In this document: positions 12,285 through 22,600 of the stretch, in pieces
Position numbering within the stretch: position 1 is the stretch's first letter
Layout: every line of letters starts with the position of its first letter
Origin: Ciona intestinalis
Taxonomy: Eukaryota > Chordata > Ascidiacea > Phlebobranchia > Cionidae
Length of the DNA stretch: 64,000 nt
Assembly: GCF_000224145.3 (NCBI RefSeq)
Contig: NW_004190446.2
Location: 62,001-126,000 of the forward strand
Reading direction: 5' to 3'
Notes under the pieces: generated by a model
Told to the model about the DNA's origin: nothing
What the model saw: only the letters and a program-made list of their open reading frames with translations
Database searches by the model: none
Program-made: the position numbers and the translations under genes

Positions 12285-13472
12285 TTATACAACCCCATTA
12301 GTTGTTGTGTGGACATGGTTTGTTGATATGATACAACCTGGGCATGAATGTAAAGTCTCATGTATAAATGCATTACAATCCATACAGAATGAAATCGCAC
12401 ATTGTTCACAAACATATGTAACAGTGGTGATGGGTTTACAACACGAATAACAGGTTAAAGATCCAACTGGAACCTCTTGTTCTTTGAACATGGGTAGGGG
12501 AAAGAAATGATGATAAGACCTTGCAAGGTGTGGTGCAGAAACTAAGGTCAAAGCGCATATTACACACTGTACTGGAAGTTCAGAGTATTTTGCTTGGCAC
12601 TGTGGGCAAAAGTAGCCGCCAACAGTGAAGGTGTTACGTGACATACAAAGCGATATTTTCCCCGACTCATGGGGAGATACGTGGTGGGGAAACCCCATTT
12701 TGATTAACGATGACTCAGGAGAAATTTCTGCAGGTGGGGGAACATGATCTGTCAATAAATCAGCAAAATGTGACTCATCTAAAATGATTCCAAACGTCCC
12801 TTTTGTGGATTTGGCAAGATATTTACAAATATGAACTTCTGCAGACAAACCAATGACACTGCATCTTATTGACTGCTTTGCTATTTGTGTGATGGTATCG
12901 TGAATAGACCCAGGATCACAAGTAGTTAAACTGCCCATAACTACAAGGATTTCTTTGCTTGTGTGGCTGGGCATGTGTTTCAAACTTTTGGCGCAAAGTT
13001 CCAGAGAGTTTTGAAGTGAAGGTTCCCCAGTGCAGTGTTTAGCGTTTGTTTTTATTATTTTTTGCCCAAGATCTTGCAGCACTTTGATATGCTTCTGTAG
13101 AGAACCTGACATATCACTTAAAACTTCAGCTCTTTTTGCACAGGTTGATACAAAGCCTAATTGACTGATTGGATTTTGATCGAAAAACTTTTCACTAAAT
13201 ATTTCGAGCGCTTTTAAAACGGCAACGGCTCGATTTGGTTTTAAATCCTGGTCGCACATGGCTTGTGACAAGTCAACCACGACGTATAAATGCCGCATCA
13301 TTCCCAGACGAACATTGCGCTGGCGTTGTTGCAATCTTCTTTTCTTAGCTTTATTAATTTCGGCTTCAATACTTGCTTGTAGAGACCCCGTCTCATCCTC
13401 TTTAAGAGCCTCCCATGTCTTCTCATAATCCCCCTCCCATCTATAAGCTTTATCCTCTCCTTGTTCTTCCAT
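12285..13472 (-). CDS. GTF2H2: TFIIH core subunit p44 (general transcription factor IIH subunit 2)
   Basis: p44/Ssl1 subunit of TFIIH, which stimulates the XPD helicase in transcription initiation and nucleotide excision repair. One uninterrupted ORF of 395 codons from the chosen ATG, the same length as the human protein. The N-terminal half is a vWA-like domain (GMMRHLYVVVDLSQAM, KPNRAVAVLKALE, FDQNPISQLGF). The middle carries SVIGLSAEVHICKYLA. The C-terminal half has the cysteine pairs of the zinc region (GGYFCPQCQAKY, CVICALTLVSAPHLARSYHH) and a RING-like end (CYSCCKP, CEQCAISFCMDCNAF, CPGC). An in-frame ATG lies seven codons upstream at 13493; 13472 is preferred because MEEQ...RWEG lines up with the family's start. 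Intronless here. Confidence 0.96.
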   Translation of the reverse strand: MEEQGEDKAYRWEGDYEKTWEALKEDETGSLQASIEAEINKAKKRRLQQRQRNVRLGMMRHLYVVVDLSQAMCDQDLKPNRAVAVLKALEIFSEKFFDQNPISQLGFVSTCAKRAEVLSDMSGSLQKHIKVLQDLGQKIIKTNAKHCTGEPSLQNSLELCAKSLKHMPSHTSKEILVVMGSLTTCDPGSIHDTITQIAKQSIRCSVIGLSAEVHICKYLAKSTKGTFGIILDESHFADLLTDHVPPPAEISPESSLIKMGFPHHVSPHESGKISLCMSRNTFTVGGYFCPQCQAKYSELPVQCVICALTLVSAPHLARSYHHFFPLPMFKEQEVPVGSLTCYSCCKPITTVTYVCEQCAISFCMDCNAFIHETLHSCPGCIISTNHVHTTTNGVV

Positions 13473-13493
13473 TACAAAAAGTTTGAACGTCAA

Positions 13494-14594
13494 ATTATTC
13501 CCAATTAAATCTTAAACCTATAAAGGCTGCCACAATTGTATGCTCTGTTTTAATACAAACAAAAACACACCTGTGCAAAACATGTACACAGTTATATAAC
13601 ATGCTTCACTTAGTACAGGTAAATTGCTAACTAAATTTTAACAGTCAACGTTTAATCTTGAAACCTATAAAAGGCTGCCACAGTTTCGATTATTAAATGC
13701 TCTATTGCAAACAAAGGCAATGTTTTCAACAATATTTTATTATTAGTTTATTGGCTGTTAGAAATTGAAGTTCAATGTTTCACACTTGCTTTAGTAAAAA
13801 AACAATAGAAATTTATTTTATTGGCTACTATTATAACACGTTGAAATCTTAAATAAAACACAAACAAATTACGAAAACGAAAACGTATATACTCAGTGAC
13901 GTACAATAACAATTTGTATATGTATAATAATAAACAATTAGATTGTGCGAAAAGACGCCGCGTTACACGTTTAATATAAATAAGCCAAAAGTGAGCTAAG
14001 AAGTATATACATTATATCCCAGGAAATCATATATAAAGCGCACTATTTAGTTTTATTTTTAATTAGGTCACGTTTACAGTTATAATACATTTACCTTGTT
14101 CGTCCTCCACCATCATTCTGTCAAAATAAAATCGACATTCCACAGATTAGTGATGACCAATACTTAAATTAAATCATGTAACCACACTAATCTTGGCAAA
14201 AGAGTGCAATATTTTGTAAACACTGAAATGGTATTATTTGTTACACTTGAAATCAAACATTTTCAGAAGTTTACAACATTTAAAGTTGTTTATTACTTCA
14301 AGGCCACACTCCCTTTACATACAGAGAGAAAAACAGCAGGAATAAATATGCAATACCTGAGTCTGTTTATATTTACATAACATAACTCTTGTGTTGTTAC
14401 TTTAGCTTTGGTAAATTGCCAGGCTTGTATGACACACATCAATTACATAGTGCATGACTCAAGTCGCTGCATTTCCCAAGAAAATACACAAATCATAAAT
14501 CGGAACTCATTTTAGCTTTATTCAAGAAAGAAAATAAATATAGTTATAAACAATGTTTTATTGTGTACATTAAGATACCAATCTCAATTGGAAT
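13494..14594. other. Spacer between p44 and the bHLH gene
   Basis: AT-rich with no clear coding exon. One small minus-strand candidate exon lies at 14095-14117: acceptor TTTTGACAG, then codons MMVEDEQ, then donor GTAAATG. It could be an upstream leader of p44, since the frame from an acceptor near 13510 stays open into the p44 ORF, but nothing in the family supports an added N-terminus. Confidence 0.45.
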
Positions 14595-17500
14595 TCAGCT
14601 TAAAATTTGTCGTATATGGTGTTGAGAAGCCCTGCTGTGTTTTATATCTGTGTTGCTGTTATTGTTGTTATAGTTTATATTTGCATTTGGTAAATGGGGT
14701 ATGTATACTGGGTGACTTGGGTAGTCTGAAATGTTAGGGTTGTAGGAGAACCTATACCCTGCTGTGGTGGGGTGGTGGTAATACTCTGGCACCGAAGGAG
14801 AATTGTAAAGTTCATTGAATGGCTGGTGGTATTCAGGGTTGTGGCGTGGCAGGGTTGACACATGAGTGACAACTGCCACAGACGGATTGGTAAAATGTCC
14901 GAAAAGTGACCGGTCAACACTGGGGTTGCTGTGCTGGTTCATACTGGTATGAACTGGTTTGTGGGATTGATCTGTGTGGTTGTTCCTCACACAGGCTGGA
15001 AAATAGGAGATAGTGCAAGTTTATCAACAGAATTTACAGATGTAATCATTGAATTGTTTGTACACCTTAAACACTCTAAAGTTATAACAGGAGAATCTTC
15101 TTATACACCAGACACACGTGGTGTATTCATACACCTCATGCTCACTGTCGAGTTATAACATGGGTGTCTTCTTATACACCAGACACACATAGTGTATTCA
15201 TACACCTCATGCTTACTGTCAAGTTATAACATGGATATCTTCTTATACGGATATCTTCTTATACACCAGACACACATGGTGTATTCATACACCTCATGTT
15301 GACTGTCAAGTTATAACATGGGTGTCTTCTTATACACCAGACACACATGGTGTATTGTGTGTAGAATTGTAACATAGGTTCTTACAGAGAAACACAACCA
15401 TGTACAACATACCAACGCTTGTAGGTGGCTCCTGGTGGGCTGGTTGGTTGTATTTCCTCTTAACTCCTGCATTGAATCGAGGGTGAGCTTTCACTGCAAA
15501 CAAAAACAATTACCCACAGAGTTACGTACTTGGTAACTCGTAAACTGGTTAGAAGCGTATGAAACAGATTGACCGTGTTATAACTACTGTGTTTTCTATT
15601 GCAACTGAAGGATATCAGGTTCATGAGTCAATCTGGCCTAAGTCTCAGGTTCCCTTGCTGTAGGCCCTCAACCACAAGGAAAAGATTAAAATTATACAAA
15701 CATAACTTCATCCATAATTTTAATATTTACCCGATATAATTCTTGACACGTTATGTAGGTCCTTATCAGGATGATTCCAGGTCGTAGACTCAGCATTTTG
15801 TGTTGAGTATTGCGCAACCTGCTTGTGCCCGTGGTGTGCTCTGTTAGAGGTTGTGATAGTTTTTGTGCTGCATCCAGTAATAGCAGGTTGCCATATTGAA
15901 ACAGGGTGTGTAAGGCGTTGTACCGGTGCGAACTCAACATGTTGTATCTGCTGCTTTGGGCGAGCAGGGGTATCTTGTGGTGACATCAATAGATTTGTAA
16001 TCGTAGTGTTTTCTAAATCACTTGGACACTGATCCAGTTTTCCAGCTTCAGTAGTTTGAACTGTTGAATCAATTCGAAAAATGTCATTTAACTCTAAAGA
16101 TAATGAGTTGCATAATCTTTTGTCTTTAGGTGTTTTCTGTAAACTTTTCTGCACTTGATTGCTCAAAGAGTCGATTGTTTGTTTCTGTGGAGTTTCAGGT
16201 GCTGTTAGACTTGAGATATTTTGAAAACAATCAAAAAAATCAGATTCAAAAGATTGAGCAAAATTATCTTTCTGAGTTGCTGGATAAACATCAGATGTTT
16301 GTGTTGCATGAACCGTAGTGAGGTTAACACTGCCCACAGATTGCGGAGATTTTGAAAGGTTTGATTGTGACTTCATAAGACTCGCTATGTTGAAAGAATT
16401 CAAAGCCCGTGATGAAGCTTCAGGACTTTGAGCAACTGAAGAATTTGGTTTTAATTTCGTCTTGTTAGAAAATGGTTGTTGTAGTTTTTCAATTATTGGC
16501 GTTGGCTTTGTTTTATTCCTATCTTTCTCAGAGCAAGTACGTAGCCATGTTTGCAACCCACTTGACTCTGCGTTTAAACCATCAGCCAAGTTATTCGAAC
16601 CAGAAGTTTTTGCTCTCATTTGTTTCAACTCGTTAACAGATGAAACACTGACGGTGGATTTTCCGTTCGAGTTCACGGCACTTTGCACCAACTGCTTGAC
16701 TTTGTTTTCCAGATTATGTTTTTGGTTTCTTACAGCATCAGTAAGCACCATGGGCAGGTTGGGAAGGTTCTTTGCTTTCTCCGATATCCACGATTGACTC
16801 CAAATTACTCGGCAATCCGCTGGTTGATTGTTTTCTCTGCATATTCTGCTGGTGGTGTGTGATGTCATAGTGGTGATTGTTACACAAGAACAAGCATGTG
16901 TTACATCATGAACAGGTGACAATGGAATATTTGTTTGTTTAACAGATGTGGTTGTCATGGAAACAATTTTGCTTTGCGATGTCCTACAACTTGTTTGTGA
17001 TGTCATACAACTTGTTTGTTTAATTCCAGTGTTTCCAGACAAAGAAACTGAAGTGTTGTTTACTTCTTGACTGGAAGTTGGAATTAATTGACTGTATTTG
17101 GAAATGGCAACCTTGGCCTGGATATAATAACTTATTACCTTTATTACAAGATAGTCAACATAATAATAAAAAATAAAACAGGAAAAGCTTGTTGAAAAGG
17201 TGTGGCCGTTAACTGTATCAACAAAATATTGTAATAAACCATTTGATTAAACAACATTAAAGTTTTAAAAGGGAAGAAAACTGTAAGTAAACTTTAAAGG
17301 ACCAACAGCCAGCGTAAACCTAGCAACCGAAACTTACCTTCTTCCTCCCTGTTATCATGGGGTGGATTCCGTGGGTGATTAATATTTCTTGATATTCTTT
17401 TCTTTCTTTTTCATAAAACTCCACTTGCTGTCGAAGTCGAGCCAATTCTTTGGCTAAAGAACAAGTTTGTCATGTTTGTGTATAATATTAATTGAGCGTA

Positions 17501-18756
17501 TATGCAGCCAAGGATTAGAAAAATAACACCATGTGTGTTCTAGCAATAATACAGACCTACATTCCAGATGTGCTTTACTAAAGACCTCACCCTTATAAAA
17601 TAGAATCTCTATTATTGTTTCAATACTGCCTCAGTGAAGTATAGATGGTAGCACCCTGGGTGCTGTGGTAATATACCTGTAGTTCATGTCTGAGGTGTGA
17701 AGACCACACCTTTATACGATAAAATCTCTATATAGTAGAACCTTATATAAAAACCTTGTTTATTCCACCAAACTCACCCACACTGTCTGTCACTCCATCT
17801 TCTACCAACGTTTGCAATTTCTTCTGAATTTCTTTTAAATAATTACAAGCATGTTCCACAATGGCCACCTTGGTGGTTAGCAATATACCATTGGTTGGAA
17901 TCAACTTCTTCAGCTGTTCAATATGGGCTGAAAGTTTTTCCTTTCTTCTTCTTTCCACTATATTACATGAAACAATATCATGGGTTATGAAATAGATATA
18001 ACACTTTGTAGAACTGGTCACTGATTTCAGTTATTGCAAAAAAAAGAATTACAAACTACTTTGGTTAGAATACAAAGCAGCAATTTGTTTTTATATATCA
18101 TTGGGTGCAGCAGTTGCTCATTGCTGCAGTGAATTTTATGGGCTAAATATAAAAATAGTTTGTGTAGAAACTTACATTCGTTTACTTTTTGTTTGTTAAC
18201 TCTTTTCCAATCTTTCTTCGCTGCAGAAATTGTTGCCCTGTGAATCACCAACAATATAAAGGAACTCCACTACTTTTGGTAATATTAGCAAATCCAACTT
18301 ATTCATAACTTTTAATGTAATATACAGGCAGTGGCGCACCCAGAGAGAAAGGGGCCAATTGTTCTATATGTGTGAGGTCCTATGGCTGGGCATATGCCCT
18401 AGGACCTGAGATTTAAGCCAGAGTTTGTTAAGTTTCTTGCCCAAGGAAACATTTGCTTAAAAGTATTTAGCATCAAATGCAATATCTTTTTCTTACGATG
18501 CAAGCTCCTTAACACTGATATGTATTCGAATGTTTGTGGAGCAATTGTAAAGGTTAAACTTACTCTCTTTTACAACAAAATTTTACGGGAATTAAACAGT
18601 ATACCTTTGTTTACTTGCGGCTGTTATGTTTTTCGTGACTGCCAATTGAGCGTTGAGATTTGAAGTCACGATTACTTTGGGTGGGGTTGGTGCTTGAGGT
18701 ACGGCTTCAACTAAGTTACTTAAACGATCTACTAAATTCCCAGCGTTTGTAGCCAT
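14595..18756 (-). CDS. bHLH transcription factor, USF3-like
   Basis: Seven exons with consistent phases: 18615-18756, 18176-18220, 17778-17957, 17338-17453, 15731-17117, 15413-15493, 14595-14995; 783 residues. The helix-loop-helix is formed across exons 2-3 (NKQKVNELERRRKEKLSAHI, then EQLKKLIP, loop, TTKVAIVEHACNYLKEIQKK). Exon 4 adds a leucine-zipper-like helix (AKELARLRQQVEFYEKE) ending in HGIHPMITGRKK; an HLH followed by this kind of helix is what I recall of USF3 (KIAA2018). The large exon 5 is Ser/Thr/Gln-rich and looks disordered, and the last exon is His/Asn/Pro-rich. The basic region lacks the usual histidine (VNELER instead of HNxxER), so E-box specificity is unclear. The 71-bp repeat array sits in intron 6. 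bHLH is certain; the USF3 link is moderate. Confidence 0.85.
15090..15350 (-). repeat. 71-bp tandem array in the bHLH gene's intron 6
   Basis: About three to four units with a 71-bp spacing (TACACCTCATG near 15130 and 15201), one with a ~20-bp insertion near 15245. The unit includes TTATAACATGGGTGTCTTCT and ATACACCAGACACACATGG. It is the reverse complement of the array at 40425-40870, 25 kb away in another gene. Confidence 0.85.
17560..17750 (+). repeat. Dispersed 131-bp family copy
   Basis: A diverged copy of the 600-910 repeat inside intron 3 of the bHLH gene: CTGCCTCAGTGAAGTATAGA, then GGTAGCACCCTGGGTGCTG. Confidence 0.65.
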
Positions 18757-19662
18757 TCTATTGCTATAATGAAGATTGAAAATGGCAATTTAAACACAAA
18801 CATGGCGGCACTATCACTAGTAAACAATGCTTCGGTACGTTACAATTAGGCTGGTGAAATGTGTTAGAGTTTGGTACTTAACCTAGTTACATCTAGAGGT
18901 TAGTAGATAACGTGGGGGCAAAACATATAGTCCTGTTTTTAACCGCTATACCTCAACGTAACTTTTCTGTTTTCTTCAAATATTTTCAAAATAAATTTCG
19001 TACCATAAGGGAATTCCCCCTTGCTTAAACATAGATGTCCCAAAATACTTTTATTTTTTTTTAAATCAAGGGGTGCAAAATCCCAACAATAAAGAATACA
19101 TGTTTATTTAGTACAAGGAAACAAAATATCGGCTTTACAAAAAACAGAACAAGAGAATTGATTTTGTGCCTTTTAAATATTATAAAGTATGTCCAACTCA
19201 AAATAAATAAAAACATTTTCAGATGACTTACAAAGAAGTAAAAAGGCAGTGACATTATAAAGACTTTTACAAGAATGATTGGTATTTTAAGTTCAAGCAA
19301 TAAAAAACACAAATGACTTGAAACCTTTTTAACGAATGCGACATTTCATAAAAATATTGCAAGTTCTCAAACGTTTAAATACCATTACACTTGAACTTCT
19401 GGATCTTTTTGTGCCACAACAAATTTTAACAAAGTTTAGACCATACGTTACGGCTTGTATACCAACGCACTAATAAGAAAACCTGATATTCGCTGTTGGC
19501 GCCAAACCTGGGGTGGCAGGGTGGGCAGGCAACCCTGGGGTTTCCACACATCATTATTTAGTAAAAATCCCCATCAAGAAGTTAGATTTGTTTTACAGGA
19601 TTGTGTATCTAACTATCTCTGCCTCCCCTGTGTTTAAATAGTTTGTCACTTACGAAAAAAAA
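18757..19662. other. Spacer between bHLH and SENP genes
   Basis: No exon seen. Contains T-rich sequence at 19030-19330 and a third copy of the CCAAACCT MITE at 19496-19652, next to the SENP stop codon. Confidence 0.55.
19496..19652. mobile_element. Third copy of the CCAAACCT MITE
   Basis: Begins GGCGCCAAACCTGGGGTGGC and runs to AGTTTGTCACTTACG. Same internal order as the copies at 11036 and 11765; the right end is more decayed. Confidence 0.6.
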
Positions 19663-22600
19663 CTAATGTAATAATTTCCCATTAACAATTTCCCACACCA
19701 TCATTCTCCTTATATTAGGCATGTCACTTTGTTTAAAAGTTAAAGGTGAATTACGAGCGATATATTCTGCAAATGTACAAGTGAATACTCCGCAATCTGA
19801 TCCGTTCATTTGTTGAGGGATTTCCTGATGTAAAAACATAGGTTAGCGTTAGGTTATGCTTTAATTTATGTTATGTAAGTTTAGCTTTTATTTTACACTT
19901 TTTCTCAAGTACTTTTTTCCATTGCATGTTTTGCATATTTTTTTGGCTCAATGGTGGTGTCTATTGCAACCAAGTAGTAAATGGATCTTTAGTGTGCTAC
20001 ACGTTGCTACAAACCATCAGATACCACTTGGTTTGGAGCAATGACCAAGAAGTGTCTTGCCCAAGGACACAATACCTATCAGTACCGAGCATTGAACCCG
20101 GTATCCGTTGGTGACAATACAGCACCTAACTACTGATCCACGGCACTGAATATAAATCAGTGAAATGTTTGCAACGGATCCCATTTTACATCTCAAGAAA
20201 CCCTGATGTGATAAAAACTCACCGTGTGAGGCATATTAATAATCTTCCATCCCGAGACATCGTAATCTGCTTTCTTTTTATCCTGGTGTTCACTCACAAG
20301 ATAAGACTTTAATATTTCAAGGCATTCAGTGTTTGTTGCTCCCATAGAATCAAAATATTCAATTCTTTTATCACCAAACTTCACAACCTGCACAGTAAGT
20401 TGATGGGTGGTTTAAACTAAGGTCTTGGGGATAAATGTTGCAATACGTAAATGGGTGTATGAATTCAAAAAAAAGACAACTGTGGTATAACTTTTAAAGT
20501 TACCGCACCATATGAAAAACAATTGGCTCAGTGACTGATATATAATTGATCCAATAACTAAGTGTGCTCCAGTAAAGATTTATAGAATACAATCTCTATT
20601 ATTGAGTGTCTATAAACTGCCTCAGTGGGGTCTAGATGGTAGCACCTTGGGTGTTGGGGTAATATACCTACACCCCAGGTCTCAGTTGTGCCTCACTGAA
20701 GACCTCACTCTTATAGAACAGGATAATGTTAAACATCAACTTACAGCAAGAGTCCAATGCACTCCAAGATGTATTGGATAAATAACGATATCTTTACTAA
20801 ATACATCCACACGCTTGGTCCACCTTCGTACAGACTTATACCCCTGACTCTTCAACTTTGGGTAGAAGAATGTGTTCATGGCATGACAGGAGGGAAGGTT
20901 GTCGGTTGTGTTGGAACGAGACACGATCAACTCCATGTAGAAGTTGATGATCTGGAATGTAGAATCTTAAAGTTACAATGAAGTTGTATACATGAAATAA
21001 AAACAAGAGAATGTGAAAACAGAATGAGCGAAGAGGATACAGGTCCTTCTAATGTGTGAGTTTAAACCTTGATATTCATAATTAAGATTTTGTATAAAAT
21101 CCACCAAAAACTGTTGGCATCATCAGTGCTTGTAATAATGAGAAAACAAAACAACTTCAAAATGATAAAACTTTACAATTTAAACCTTGAACATAACATC
21201 ACCTCATCATTGAGCCAGTTAAGTCCATCGAGTGTCATGATGTGTTCTCGAGTTATAGAAATATTAAACTGCTCAACAAGGACCTCGTGTGGTGGGTTAG
21301 GGAACAACGCAGATGAAACGAAATCCTCCATTTCCTGCCAAGAACAATTTAACTTATCTTTTCTCTCTCGCATGGCAGAGCAACGACAGTTGTTATAGTA
21401 CGGGCGTTATGTTTCATACACTTCATGCCTGCTTTTGAATGATGAATCAACATAAATGTTGGGATTATGAGCCAACTCTGGCATAAATCCCAGGTCCCCT
21501 GGCATGCTACAGAACCTCACCTACATATCCCTCCCAACCACACACAACTTACATCAGTAAGTATTGAAACATCCACATGAAGTCTTGCCTTCAACATCTC
21601 GGACAACATCTCCTCTTTCATTCTCCTCTTATCCCGGAGGAGTCTCACTCTCGTCTCCTCTTCTTGGACGATCCTCTTTCTATCTCGCTCCCTCCGACCG
21701 TAAGTTCCAACCCTGAAGTGAAGGAGATGTCTATGTTATTTAGTTGGTCATATAGTAGGGTGGGGGAAGATGGGACACCTTTAGCACATAATATCTAAAT
21801 ATCCTGATCGTGTTTTAAACAATAACTGATGGTCAATGGGAGTCGTGGGCATATAGTTTTATAATTATTTGAAAGTTCTTTGTTTACTACTAAACGGGGC
21901 GAGAAAATAGAGGTAAAAGGTGTCCCATCTTCCCCCACCCTACTGTATATGTCAAACATCTATCCCTGGCTTTTAAACGAATCTGGCCAGGGAAGATTTC
22001 CCAATCATTACCATTAAAGTCCTTGTGCCAACCTTTATCTAACCTTTTATGCCAACAGTGTTACTGATGATGACAACAGTTTTAGTTTAGGAATTCACAT
22101 TATCACAATACATCATTAGTGCATGGCAGACATAGTCATTTCACAAACTGTAGACAAACCTAATACAATCTAAGTCTGTAACACTGTTGTAGGTAATTTT
22201 TCTTATGCAACATGTCAGGATTTTTCGGCGACAGGGATGGTTCACTAAAATTCTTGCTGGAACAGCCAAAATACAAGTATAGACCTATATGCCTGACAGC
22301 AATAGTATATATAAATAAAATCCACTTACAGGTTAGATACAAAGTTTTTGCACAAGTAAGGACTTGATGGTGAAAACCAATCAAGGGTTGCTGGTGGGCG
22401 TGTCGTGGGCGTGTGTGGGAGTGGTTTGGAACTCGTTCCATCTGAGAGAAATATTGTGCCTACAATTAAATCAAGTGGGATTGATATGAATATGATGAAC
22501 TGTAATGAACCAGATAATATATAGTACTAAACTTCTTGAATAATGGTCTATTTGAATATAAGGCTAATGATGTCATATTTATGAGAAATTTATATCTTAC

